Origin: Tissierellales bacterium
GTDB lineage: Bacteria; Bacillota; Clostridia; Tissierellales; Tissierellaceae
Direction: 5' to 3'
NCBI GenBank assembly: GCA_030146705.1
Contig: JASLBE010000050.1
Span: 1-23,599, forward strand
DNA length: 23,599 nucleotides
Positions 15,255 through 22,017 of the stretch are shown in pieces. A model generated the notes under the pieces. The model was not told the DNA's origin. It ran no database searches and saw nothing but the letters and a program-made list of their open reading frames with translations. How positions within the stretch are numbered: the stretch's first letter is position 1; each line of letters starts with the position of its first letter. Made by a program: the position numbers and the translations under genes.

Positions 15255-16109
15255 CTAAATATCTCTATCGCCTAACTCTTCTACAAGTTCTATGAAGAAT
15301 TCCCTATTAGGTCTATTAATCTTGTTTAAAGCTTCTATAGCTAAGTTATTATACCTAATTAAGTCCTCTCTAGACCTAGCTTCACCAAATGTAGAAATGT
15401 ATGTTATCTTACCTATTTTTCGATCTTCTTCCAAGTCTAAAAAATCATCTTGTATTTGGTAGCTCATTCCCAAATTATATCCAAATTCACGCATTAGTTC
15501 AACCTCATCATTTGTAGCACCAGCTACTATACTTCCAGATACTAAGGCTGCTTGAATAAGTCCAGCTGTCTTATTTTTATACATATAAATAATAGCCTCC
15601 TCTGAAAGACTATCTTCTTCTAAATAAAGGTCAACCACTTGGCCTCCAACCATACCAGAGATTCCAGAATACTTAGCAATTTCCCTAAGGGCTAAAACCT
15701 TCCTACTGTCCTTGCTGTTCAAGTTATCTAAGATGATTTCAAAAGCCATATTTAAAAGAGCATCTCCTGCTAAAATAGCCATAGCTTCACCAAATTTTTT
15801 ATGGCTAGTTGGTTTTCCCCTCCTAAAATCATCATCATCCATTGCTGGCAGATCATCATGTATTAAAGAATAGGTGTGTATCATTTCAATAGCTAAAGCA
15901 TATGGCATAACATCCCTATAGTCTCCACAAGAAAACATTTCAAAGGATTTTAATGAAAGAATTGGTCTAATCCTTTTTCCTCCACTAAAAATACTATATC
16001 TAATAGCTTCAATTATTCTTTTTTTATATAAATTATTACTAGTTAATACTTCTTCAAATTCCCTATCTAAAATATCTTTTAGCCTGTTTAATTCATCATA
16101 AAGTATCAA
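15255..16109 (-). CDS. ispA: Polyprenyl (farnesyl/geranylgeranyl-type) diphosphate synthase
   Basis: The protein has 284 residues of the short-chain trans-isoprenyl diphosphate synthase family. The first aspartate-rich motif is in LIHDDLPAMDDDDFRRGKPT (about 68-87), and the second is QIQDDFLDLEED (about 222-233). GGKRIRP near residue 43 binds the allylic or homoallylic pyrophosphate. It condenses IPP with DMAPP and GPP to farnesyl diphosphate, the precursor of undecaprenyl carriers. I chose the TTG at 16109. GGAGG sits 6 bases before it, and it follows the xseB stop by one base; the upstream ATG codons lie inside xseB and have no ribosome site. dxs, often next to ispA in Firmicutes, is not in this window. 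Confidence 0.93.
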   Translation of the reverse strand: MILYDELNRLKDILDREFEEVLTSNNLYKKRIIEAIRYSIFSGGKRIRPILSLKSFEMFSCGDYRDVMPYALAIEMIHTYSLIHDDLPAMDDDDFRRGKPTSHKKFGEAMAILAGDALLNMAFEIILDNLNSKDSRKVLALREIAKYSGISGMVGGQVVDLYLEEDSLSEEAIIYMYKNKTAGLIQAALVSGSIVAGATNDEVELMREFGYNLGMSYQIQDDFLDLEEDRKIGKITYISTFGEARSREDLIRYNNLAIEALNKINRPNREFFIELVEELGDRDI

Positions 16110-16110
16110 T

Positions 16111-16332
16111 TTAAACCTCCATTGAAAAGTCTTCTTCAGTTTCATCATCTAAGATAATTCTTATCTTACCTTCTGCTTCCTTTAAAAGTTTTTCACAATG
16201 TTTATAAAGATTTCCCGCCTTAGTAAATTCTTCTATTGAATCATCTAAAGATAAGTCCCCTTCATCTATAGTCTCTAGTATTTTTTCAAGTGCTTTATAG
16301 GCTTCCTCGTATGAAAGTTTTTCTATATCCAT
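16111..16332 (-). CDS. xseB: Exodeoxyribonuclease VII small subunit
   Basis: The 73-residue protein has the XseB pattern: SYEEAYKALEKILETIDEG (about 7-25), then LSLDDSIEEFTKAGNLYKHC (about 27-46) and a short acidic tail. Several small subunits bind one XseA to form the single-strand-specific exonuclease VII, a cytosolic repair enzyme. Its ATG overlaps the xseA stop by one base (TAATG), with GGAGG inside the end of xseA. This indicates translational coupling. The last codons (ATGGAGGTTTAA) supply the ribosome site for ispA. Confidence 0.94.
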   Translation of the reverse strand: MDIEKLSYEEAYKALEKILETIDEGDLSLDDSIEEFTKAGNLYKHCEKLLKEAEGKIRIILDDETEEDFSMEV

Positions 16333-17537
16333 TAAATTTCCTCCTTAGTAAGACTATTGACAACAGCCCTAATTTTACCGTCCTTAAGAATTATATTGAT
16401 TTCTTGACCATCTTCTAAATCCTCTATAGATTTAACTAGCTTACCAGCTTGTGATAAGATTATCCCATAACCTTTTTCTAAACCTAATTTTGGATTTAAA
16501 ACAAGCATTTTTTCTTTTAAGTTTAGTAGTTTCTTCTCTTTTTCATTAAAACTAATCCTAGTAGTTTCTTGCAGCCTCCTAGAAATATTATCTAGGTCTT
16601 GCCCCCTATTTAAAATTAATTGTAGCGGGTTTAATAGGCTTATTTCTTTTTCCTTTAAACCTAAGTTTTTTTGCTTTTCTATCAAATTGCTCCTAAGGCC
16701 AGTGACAATATCATTATATAGTTTTTCTAACCTATATAAATTATTCTCAACATTTGGAACTGCCAATTCTGCTGCTGCTGATGGAGTAGCTGCCCTTAAA
16801 TCAGCTACAAAATCACTTATAGTAAAGTCAACCTCATGTCCTACAGCTGATATAGTTGGCTTTTCCATATTATAAATTGTTCTTGCTAAAGTTTCATCAT
16901 TAAAGGCAAACAGCTCATCAATTGAACCTCCGCCCCTTCCGAATATAATTAGGTCTATATCATCTCTCTTATCTAAATATTTAAGGCCTCTTATTATCTC
17001 TTTTGGAGCATCTTTACCCTGGACTAAACTTGGGTAAATAATTATATTTGTAGCTGGAAATCTTCTTTTAATTACAGTTATAATATCCTTAATGGCTGCA
17101 CCTGTTCCAGATGTTACAACCCCTATAGTCTTCGCTAATCTTGGGAGCTCTTTTTTATGACCTTCATCAAAAAGCCCTTCCTCTTTTAGCTTATTTTTAA
17201 GTTCTTCAAATTCCCTATAAAGTTGCCCCAGTCCATCTACCTCTATATCCTTTACATAAAGCTGATAGCTACCATCTCTTTCATAAACAGAAATATTTCC
17301 CCTAGCAACAATCTTCATACCTTCTTCTAAATCTATATCTAGGTTTTTATTGTTAAACTTAAACATAACACACTTTATCCTACTATCTTCATCCTTTAAA
17401 TTAAAATACATATGTCCACTTCTATGGTGGACATAGTTTGAAATTTCTCCTTCAATTTTAATATCTGATAAAATAATATCCGTTGATAAAGTTTTATTAA
17501 TATAATTATTTACTTCAGTAACTCTATAAGGCTTCAT
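16332..17537 (-). CDS. xseA: Exodeoxyribonuclease VII large subunit
   Basis: The protein has 401 residues. An N-terminal OB-fold (about 1-105; MYFNLKDEDSRIKCVMFK, GNISVYERDGSYQLYV) binds single-stranded DNA. The catalytic domain (about 110-300) contains VVTSGTGAAIKDII, IIYPSLVQG, FGRGGGSIDELFAFNDE and AVGHEVDFTISDFVADLRA, all family signatures. The C-terminal part is coiled coil (about 270-345), where XseB binds. The enzyme degrades single-stranded DNA from both ends to oligonucleotides. The ATG at 17537 follows AGGAG, 9 bases after the nusB stop. In several Firmicutes folD sits between nusB and xseA; it is not present here. Confidence 0.96.
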   Translation of the reverse strand: MKPYRVTEVNNYINKTLSTDIILSDIKIEGEISNYVHHRSGHMYFNLKDEDSRIKCVMFKFNNKNLDIDLEEGMKIVARGNISVYERDGSYQLYVKDIEVDGLGQLYREFEELKNKLKEEGLFDEGHKKELPRLAKTIGVVTSGTGAAIKDIITVIKRRFPATNIIIYPSLVQGKDAPKEIIRGLKYLDKRDDIDLIIFGRGGGSIDELFAFNDETLARTIYNMEKPTISAVGHEVDFTISDFVADLRAATPSAAAELAVPNVENNLYRLEKLYNDIVTGLRSNLIEKQKNLGLKEKEISLLNPLQLILNRGQDLDNISRRLQETTRISFNEKEKKLLNLKEKMLVLNPKLGLEKGYGIILSQAGKLVKSIEDLEDGQEINIILKDGKIRAVVNSLTKEEI

Positions 17538-17546
17538 ACAGTTCTC

Positions 17547-17957
17547 CTACTCTTCCTTTTCTATATTACTTATTACTCCACCTAAAACTCCATTTATAAA
17601 CTTATAAGCCTTAACATCGCTATACTTCTTAACTATCTCTATAGCTTCGTTTACTGAAACCTCTACTGGTATATCCTCCCTGTAAAGTATCTCATAAATA
17701 GCTATCCTAAGAGTTGAAAGGTCAACTTTAGCCAGCCTATCAATTTTCCATCCCTTTAGGTTATCTTCAATATACCTATCAATTACTTCTAGGTTTTCTC
17801 TTGTTTTTTCACTAGCATCTATAATATATTCTTTTTCAGATTCATTATAGTCATAATTCGCTAAAAATATATTTTCCATATCCTTGGAAAAATCATTATT
17901 CATTTCCATCTTATAGATTAGGCTCATAGCCCCTTCTCTTGCTACTTTTCTTCCCAT
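17547..17957 (-). CDS. nusB: Transcription antitermination factor NusB
   Basis: The 136-residue all-helical protein has the NusB pattern: GRKVAREGAMSLIYKME at the N-terminus, WKIDRLAKVDLSTLRIAIYE in the middle, and PVEVSVNEAIEIVKKYS and FINGVLGGV at the end. NusB with NusE (S10) binds boxA in rRNA leaders and supports processive antitermination. I use the ATG at 17957. GGAGG lies 6 bases before it, while the upstream in-frame TTG at 17969 overlaps that ribosome site. It follows the Asp23 gene after two hairpins, so its transcription may be partly separated from that gene. Confidence 0.94.
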   Translation of the reverse strand: MGRKVAREGAMSLIYKMEMNNDFSKDMENIFLANYDYNESEKEYIIDASEKTRENLEVIDRYIEDNLKGWKIDRLAKVDLSTLRIAIYEILYREDIPVEVSVNEAIEIVKKYSDVKAYKFINGVLGGVISNIEKEE

Positions 17958-17971
17958 ATTCCCCTCCAAAT

Positions 17972-17996
17972 ATATGTTATTTTATCCATAACATAT
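17972..17996 (-). other. AT-rich hairpin in the nusB leader
   Basis: ATATGTTAT and ATAACATAT form a perfect 9-bp stem with a 7-base loop just upstream of the nusB ribosome site. It contains almost no GC, so it is weak as a structure. It may be chance in AT-rich DNA, a leader element, or a binding-site dyad. Confidence 0.35.
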
Positions 17997-17999
17997 AAT

Positions 18000-18024
18000 T
18001 TACCCTCTAGAAAATAGAGGGTAA
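18000..18024 (-). terminator. Hairpin between the Asp23 gene and nusB
   Basis: TTACCCTCTA and TAGAGGGTAA form a 10-bp stem with a 5-base loop, starting 3 bases beyond the stop codon of the Asp23/Gls24 gene. No good U-run follows on the minus strand (ATTATATGTTATGG). It is most likely a weak terminator or a 3'-end stabiliser that lowers, without abolishing, read-through into nusB. Confidence 0.45.
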
Positions 18025-18027
18025 TTT

Positions 18028-18414
18028 TTAAGCTTCTTTATTATCGCTATCTTTTTTAGGAAAAACTACTTCCTGTATTCCAATATTTACTTCACTAACA
18101 TTTAAACCCGTCATTGTTTCTACAGTTTCCTTGATTTTTTCTTGAACTTCCTCTGCTACTTCTTTTATTTTTTTTCCATATTCAATAGCTAAATTCATAG
18201 AAATTTTAACAACATCTTCATCTATATAAACTTCCACACCCTTGGATAAACTTTTCATCCCTAACATTTCTGTTATTTCTCCAGTTATCCCACCTGTCAT
18301 TTTTGCAACACCTTCAACCTCACTGGCTGCTATATTCGCTATTATAGAAATAACATCTTCTGAAATATTTACTGATCCATTTTCAAAACTTCCGTTACTA
18401 ATTTTTTCTTTCAC
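18028..18414 (-). CDS. Asp23/Gls24 family envelope stress response protein
   Basis: The 128-residue protein has the compact DUF322 (Asp23/Gls24) domain: ISEDVISIIANIAASEVEGV (about 17-36), GVEVYIDEDVVKISMNLAIEYG (about 59-80) and VSEVNIGIQEVVFP (about 107-120). Family members are abundant cytosolic, often membrane-associated proteins tied to envelope stress or lipid metabolism. The position before nusB corresponds to Bacillus YqhY. The start is GTG at 18414 with GGAGG 7 bases before it. In spore-forming relatives the spoIIIA operon commonly lies between efp and this gene; here only a promoter and the efp terminator do. Confidence 0.9.
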   Translation of the reverse strand: MKEKISNGSFENGSVNISEDVISIIANIAASEVEGVAKMTGGITGEITEMLGMKSLSKGVEVYIDEDVVKISMNLAIEYGKKIKEVAEEVQEKIKETVETMTGLNVSEVNIGIQEVVFPKKDSDNKEA

Positions 18415-18441
18415 GTCTCCACCTCCATAATATATGGTTAC

Positions 18442-18470
18442 ATTATATCAAAGCTAATATTCATTTACAA
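18442..18470 (-). promoter_or_regulatory. Predicted promoter of the Asp23-nusB-xseAB-ispA unit
   Basis: Minus-strand TTGTAA (18470-18465), a 17-base spacer and TATAAT (18447-18442) lie between the efp terminator and the GTG start of the Asp23 gene. The -10 is perfect, and the -35 matches four of six consensus bases including the invariant TTG. The location between a terminator and a gene start supports it. Confidence 0.65.
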
Positions 18471-18483
18471 ATATTATATCTAT

Positions 18484-18519
18484 ATACAAAAATAAAGAAA
18501 CTACTGTTAAACAGTAGTT
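18484..18519 (-). terminator. Intrinsic terminator of efp
   Basis: AACTACTG (18506-18499 complement) and CAGTAGTT (18519-18512) form an 8-bp stem with a 5-base loop, beginning 6 bases after the efp stop. On the minus strand it is followed by TTCTTTATTTTTG, a good U-rich tail. It is the best-formed rho-independent terminator in the window. Confidence 0.85.
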
Positions 18520-18525
18520 CTAACT

Positions 18526-19083
18526 TTAAGCTCTAGACACATATTCACCAGTTCTAGTATCGATTTTTATTTTTTCTCCATTGTCTATAAATAAAGGAAC
18601 ATTTAATGTAAGTCCTGTTTCAACTGTTGCAGGCTTACTCGCTCCAGATGCCGTATCTCCTTTTAAGCCTGGCTCAGTTTGAGTAACTTCTAAAACTACA
18701 AAATTTTCTGGAACTACTTCTATAGCCCTTCCCTTGTAGAAGCTTACTGTAACATTATCATTTTCTTTTATATATATCATCTTACCTTCTAATATTTCAT
18801 CAGTTAAAGGTATTTGTTCATAGGTTTCTACATCCATAAAGTAATAAAATTGCCCATCATTATACAGGTACTGCATTTCTTTACTATCTATAACTGCCTT
18901 TTCATATTTATCAGAAGGATTTAAAGTAACTTCCCTAATTCCACCTGATTCTACAGCCTTTACCTTCATTCTTAAAAACGCATGTCCTCTAGCAGGTTTT
19001 ACGTGTTGGTATTCAACAACCTCATTGATTGCACCATCCATTATGAAAGTCATACCCTTCTTTAAGTCAACAGCTTGTATCAT
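18526..19083 (-). CDS. efp: Translation elongation factor P (Arg at position 32)
   Basis: This 185-residue three-domain EF-P has an N-terminal KOW-like domain (about 1-64), a central OB domain (about 67-127) and a C-terminal OB domain ending in GEKIKIDTRTGEYVSRA, the standard signature. EF-P binds between the ribosomal P and E sites and relieves stalling at consecutive prolines. The loop that is normally modified at Lys32 or Lys34 reads VKPARGHAFLR here. The tip residue is Arg32 (codon AGA at 18990-18988), so lysylation- or aminopentanol-type modification at that site is excluded. The ATG at 19083 has AGGAGG 7 bases upstream. efp has its own promoter and terminator and appears monocistronic. 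Confidence 0.96.
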   Translation of the reverse strand: MIQAVDLKKGMTFIMDGAINEVVEYQHVKPARGHAFLRMKVKAVESGGIREVTLNPSDKYEKAVIDSKEMQYLYNDGQFYYFMDVETYEQIPLTDEILEGKMIYIKENDNVTVSFYKGRAIEVVPENFVVLEVTQTEPGLKGDTASGASKPATVETGLTLNVPLFIDNGEKIKIDTRTGEYVSRA

Positions 19084-19118
19084 TTATATTCCTCCTATAC
19101 ATTAATAAATCCTATCCC

Positions 19119-19147
19119 ATTATACCAACTAATAATTTATCTATCAA
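19119..19147 (-). promoter_or_regulatory. Promoter of efp
   Basis: Minus-strand TTGATA (19147-19142), a 17-base spacer and TATAAT (19124-19119) give a near-perfect sigma-A promoter 35 bases upstream of the efp start codon. The -35 lies within the last codons of aroK. Together with the terminator downstream it makes efp an independent unit. Confidence 0.75.
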
Positions 19148-19652
19148 GATTTATAAAACTTACTATTTCATTTACAAGTTCCTCTACAGATTTTCCATCT
19201 ATTTCTAAAACAATATCTGCAGCAGCTAAGTATTTTTCCTTCCTCTTCTCCATCATTTGTTTTATATCAAGATTTAAGTCCTTAGGGTTTTTTAATAATG
19301 GCCTTACCTCTTGGGAATCTTTTAGATTCCTAACAAGGGTTTCGCTTGTACCCTTTAAAAAAATTCTTTTACCCATAGACTTAAGTATTTCCCTATTTTT
19401 TTCTCTTAAAATAATTCCACCACCTGTTGCAACTACATAATTATCTATCAACTTATAGTCTTCAAGAACCTGTGTTTCCATATCCCTAAAGTACTCTTCT
19501 CCATATTCCTTAAAGATATCCTCAATCTCCATATTCATTCTCTCTTTTATTTTATTATCTGTATCCAAGACCTTAAAACTGAAATTAGACCTTAAATATT
19601 CTCCTATTGTAGTTTTTCCTGATCCACTCATTCCTATTAATATTATATTCAC
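19137..19652 (-). CDS. aroK: Shikimate kinase
   Basis: The 171-residue P-loop kinase begins MNIILIGMSGSGKTTIGEYL (Walker A). It continues with LDTDNKIKERMN (the Asp that binds shikimate), YFRDMETQVLEDY, VATGGGIIL (Walker B-like glycine motif) and VRPLL in the lid. It phosphorylates shikimate at the 3-hydroxyl in the chorismate pathway. The start is GTG at 19652, which overlaps the stop of the preceding pilin-like gene by one base (TAGTG), so it is translationally coupled to the pilus operon. No other aro gene is present in the window; the link with pilus genes is probably positional only. Confidence 0.95.
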   Translation of the reverse strand: MNIILIGMSGSGKTTIGEYLRSNFSFKVLDTDNKIKERMNMEIEDIFKEYGEEYFRDMETQVLEDYKLIDNYVVATGGGIILREKNREILKSMGKRIFLKGTSETLVRNLKDSQEVRPLLKNPKDLNLDIKQMMEKRKEKYLAAADIVLEIDGKSVEELVNEIVSFINLDR

Positions 19653-20617
19653 TAGTTTTCACTCCTTATTTCTAATATATCAAAATTAATAAATCCTGGT
19701 AGGTAGCTTCCATCCCTAAAAACGTTTTTAAGATTATAAGTATAGCTGAAGTCTCCATCGGTATCTTTGCTAATAAACAAACCATCTATACCTAAAGCTA
19801 CTCCCTCCTCTATGTAGGTTTTACCATTAACTATTATAACACCTTTAAAGTCAATGTCATTTTTTATATATAAATTCCCATTTATGTATAAAAGCCCTTT
19901 TAAATTAAATACTTCATAGTTTTCACTACTAGCAATGGTAAACATAGAAAAATCGTTTTTCATAATAATAGATATATATTCCTTGGTAAAAAACTTGTCA
20001 ACCTCATCTCCTGATATATTATAGCTATCTTCTAATTTATATAAGTTTAAATTATCAAAATTCCAGTCCACTTCTATAGCATTTCTCCGACTATAATATG
20101 AACTGCCATAGTTTTTCTCTGTTTCCTTAATAATAAATTCAAGGTAAGTTTTTAACTCCCTTTCTGAAAAATCTCCCTCCATAAATATAGGATTTATAAA
20201 TCTTGCCTTGGCAAAAGAATAATTACCTATGTTTTCAATTATCGACCTAGACCTTATATCTAGTTCATTTTTAAAGCTCCTACCGGCTATTCCATAGTCT
20301 AAGCTAATATTTTTCTCATTTGGATGCAGGTCCCCCCTATTTAATCTTATATTATTTTCAAATACTAGCCTATCACCTAAAAAACTATTGGACCTTATTC
20401 TTCCTAGGATATCCCTTTCAATTTTCTCACCATAATTATCATGGTAGAGTCCTAATAAAATTTTATTCCTTGACCAATTCCTGCTATATATACTATTTAT
20501 TTTAGTATTTATTATATATTTATTTTCTCCTAATCTTTCAAATACAAAAATAGATCCCATTAAAACAATAACTATTAAAATGATCCCTATTAAAGATATA
20601 AATCCTTTATTTTTCAT
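19652..20617 (-). CDS. PilX/GspK-like minor pilin with large C-terminal domain
   Basis: The 321-residue protein has a prepilin-like N-terminus: MKNKG then FISLIGIILIVIVLMGSIFV, a five-residue leader ending in Gly before Phe, then a hydrophobic helix to about residue 27. Mature position 5 is Ile rather than Glu, as in GspK/PilX-type tip subunits, so it may not need Glu5 for assembly. The remainder is hydrophilic, with beta-rich repeated patterns near the end (FNLKGLLYINGNLYIKND, FKGVIIVNGKTYIEEG). I cannot assign a specific function to that domain. AGGAGG precedes the ATG at 20617. It is the last gene of the four-member pilin cassette and the longest, as GspK is in type II systems. Confidence 0.72.
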   Translation of the reverse strand: MKNKGFISLIGIILIVIVLMGSIFVFERLGENKYIINTKINSIYSRNWSRNKILLGLYHDNYGEKIERDILGRIRSNSFLGDRLVFENNIRLNRGDLHPNEKNISLDYGIAGRSFKNELDIRSRSIIENIGNYSFAKARFINPIFMEGDFSERELKTYLEFIIKETEKNYGSSYYSRRNAIEVDWNFDNLNLYKLEDSYNISGDEVDKFFTKEYISIIMKNDFSMFTIASSENYEVFNLKGLLYINGNLYIKNDIDFKGVIIVNGKTYIEEGVALGIDGLFISKDTDGDFSYTYNLKNVFRDGSYLPGFINFDILEIRSEN

Positions 20618-20638
20618 AAAATCCTCCTAACAATAAAT

Positions 20639-20666
20639 AAGATATATAGGTCTACCTATATATCTT
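20639..20666 (-). repeat. Perfect 13-bp inverted repeat within the pilin cassette
   Basis: AAGATATATAGGT and ACCTATATATCTT are exact reverse complements separated by two bases. They span the stop codon of the PilW-like gene. The minus strand then reads ATTTATTGTTAGGAGG, U-rich up to the ribosome site of the next gene. It could act as an attenuator or mRNA-stabilising stem that sets the PilX-like level below that of upstream genes. Confidence 0.6.
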
Positions 20667-21261
20667 TAGTTTCTAAGTAAATAACTTTAGTAAAGTTTTC
20701 AATATAACCTTTATCCTCTACTCCAATATTCAGTTCCACATATTTACTTTCCTTATTTAAATAACTCTTATTTATTGTTTTAACATTCCCCATTATTAAA
20801 TTTATACCTAAATATCTTTTATCAATATCATTAAGACTCACAACCCTATTACTCTCAAAAGCTACTCTTTTTAATTCATTTTTTTCTAAATAATAGGTAA
20901 TAATATTATAAGTTTTAGAACTACCAGATTTTATTATGTAAAAGCCTATGTTATCCTTATATTTATAATGGTCATCAAGGTCTGTAGCTTTCATTAAAAT
21001 AGCATTCTTCACTTCTTTTCCTATATAGTTTAGACCATACTCAGCATCTAGGTTTAAATTATTCCTGTATAGGAAGTTTTGATTACTTTGGCTAATTATT
21101 AAAATATTTTCTAATAATCCTATTAAAACTAAAGAAATTATTAAGATACCTATTATAGTTTTTATTAAAATAAAACCCCTTTTATTTAAGGAGGTATATT
21201 TTGTCCCTAAACTCTTTTTTATCATTGTATAAAGTAATCTCAATTTCCCATAATTCATCAC
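20656..21261 (-). CDS. PilW/GspJ-like minor pilin
   Basis: The 201-residue protein has its hydrophobic segment KRGFILIKTIIGILIISLVL (from about residue 27) after a long basic leader. Cleavage is predicted after Gly in KRG, leaving Phe at position 1 and Lys, not Glu, at position 5. The helical start is followed by a segment resembling the PilW/GspJ pattern, NLNLDAEYGLNYIGKEVKNA. The reading begins at GTG 21261; an ATG at 21225 is an alternative giving a 17-residue leader, and neither has a strong ribosome site. The gene overlaps its upstream neighbour by about 80 bases, an unusually long overlap. Role: probable minor pilin or pseudopilin in the inner membrane and pilus tip. Confidence 0.68.
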   Translation of the reverse strand: MMNYGKLRLLYTMIKKSLGTKYTSLNKRGFILIKTIIGILIISLVLIGLLENILIISQSNQNFLYRNNLNLDAEYGLNYIGKEVKNAILMKATDLDDHYKYKDNIGFYIIKSGSSKTYNIITYYLEKNELKRVAFESNRVVSLNDIDKRYLGINLIMGNVKTINKSYLNKESKYVELNIGVEDKGYIENFTKVIYLETKDI

Positions 21262-21577
21262 CTAAACCTACTTTTTCTAGCCTGCAATTATTCCCTTCTC
21301 CAGTCTCAAATTTTTCTATAACTAGTTCTCTTTCTTTAAAGTGATTAATAAGCTTGGTGAAGTTTATATTTCCATAATATATCTCTTCATCACTATCCTT
21401 GGCAATTTTTAAGTATTCTATTATTCCATCATAATCCTTAAAAAATTTAAAATCCTCCTTATTTTTAAGATCAACCTTTGCTATACTTCCAATTAAAGGA
21501 TTTATAAAAGTTAAAAACAAGCCTGTTATTAGGATTAAAATTAAGCCATCTAATAAAATATATCCATCCTTATTCAT
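21182..21577 (-). CDS. PilV/GspI-like short minor pilin
   Basis: The protein has about 131 residues. MNKDG is followed by YILLDGLILILITGLFLTFI: a prepilin-like five-residue leader and hydrophobic helix, with Asp at mature position 5 in place of Glu. The rest is a small soluble domain with acidic and lysine residues (KVDLKNKEDFKFFKDYD) and no recognisable motif. The ATG at 21577 overlaps the stop region of the preceding prepilin gene; an in-frame TTG two codons upstream is less likely. Position in the cassette and size are the main basis for the PilV/GspI-like label. Confidence 0.65.
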   Translation of the reverse strand: MNKDGYILLDGLILILITGLFLTFINPLIGSIAKVDLKNKEDFKFFKDYDGIIEYLKIAKDSDEEIYYGNINFTKLINHFKERELVIEKFETGEGNNCRLEKVGLGDELWEIEITLYNDKKEFRDKIYLLK

Positions 21578-22004
21578 AGCCAATTTCCCTCTTATTAATA
21601 TTACATACTACTGGAGTTATACTAACACTTATTCTTGCTTTACTAGTTTTAAGCTTGATGGTCTTAGAGTTTTCCACTGTTCCATTTCCCTTAAAGCCTG
21701 TCTTGGAGATTCCATTTGGACTTAGAAATTCAATATTAGACTTAAATTCCTCCCTAAAAGAATTACTATCATCAACATTTCTTATTATGTATTCTTTCTT
21801 ATTTACTATATGTAGATAATACATCCTATTTTCGGAAATAGCCTTATTTCTAGCATATTTTATATCTCCTAAAAATTTATATATTTCATATTCTTCATAA
21901 ATCTTTTTAACCAAGCTTAGCCTTGGAAGTAAAATAGAAGATATTGTTAAAATTATTAAGATCCCAATTAATACCTCAATAAAAGTAAGTCCCTTATTAT
22001 CCAT
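21570..22004 (-). CDS. FimT/GspH-like prepilin with canonical class III signal
   Basis: The protein has 144 residues. MDNKG|LTFIEVLIGILIILTISS carries the textbook prepilin peptidase site, Gly then a hydrophobic residue with Glu at position +5. The helix is followed by the FimT/GspH-type pattern YKFLGDIKYARNKAISENRM, where surface residues typically precede a small beta domain (YYLHIVNKKEYIIR). It is the only one of the four pilin-like genes with Glu5. I use the ATG at 22004, which has AGGAGG 4-5 bases upstream. A longer in-frame start at 22055 lies inside pilO and would place a 22-residue leader before the Gly. Confidence 0.82.
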   Translation of the reverse strand: MDNKGLTFIEVLIGILIILTISSILLPRLSLVKKIYEEYEIYKFLGDIKYARNKAISENRMYYLHIVNKKEYIIRNVDDSNSFREEFKSNIEFLSPNGISKTGFKGNGTVENSKTIKLKTSKARISVSITPVVCNINKREIGYE

Positions 22005-22017
22005 ACAACCTCCTATC

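Noticed and set aside
14894..15258. Two plus-strand open frames of 68 and 76 codons opposite the OLE RNA.
   Set aside because: They lie antisense to a structured RNA with its own promoter and terminator, have no ribosome site that I can see, and show no family motif. The GC-rich composition of the RNA explains the long frames.
18000..18024. Possible plus-strand terminator, since a better T-run (ATTTTT) follows the stem on the plus strand.
   Set aside because: No plus-strand gene exists upstream to be terminated, so the T-run is more likely chance.
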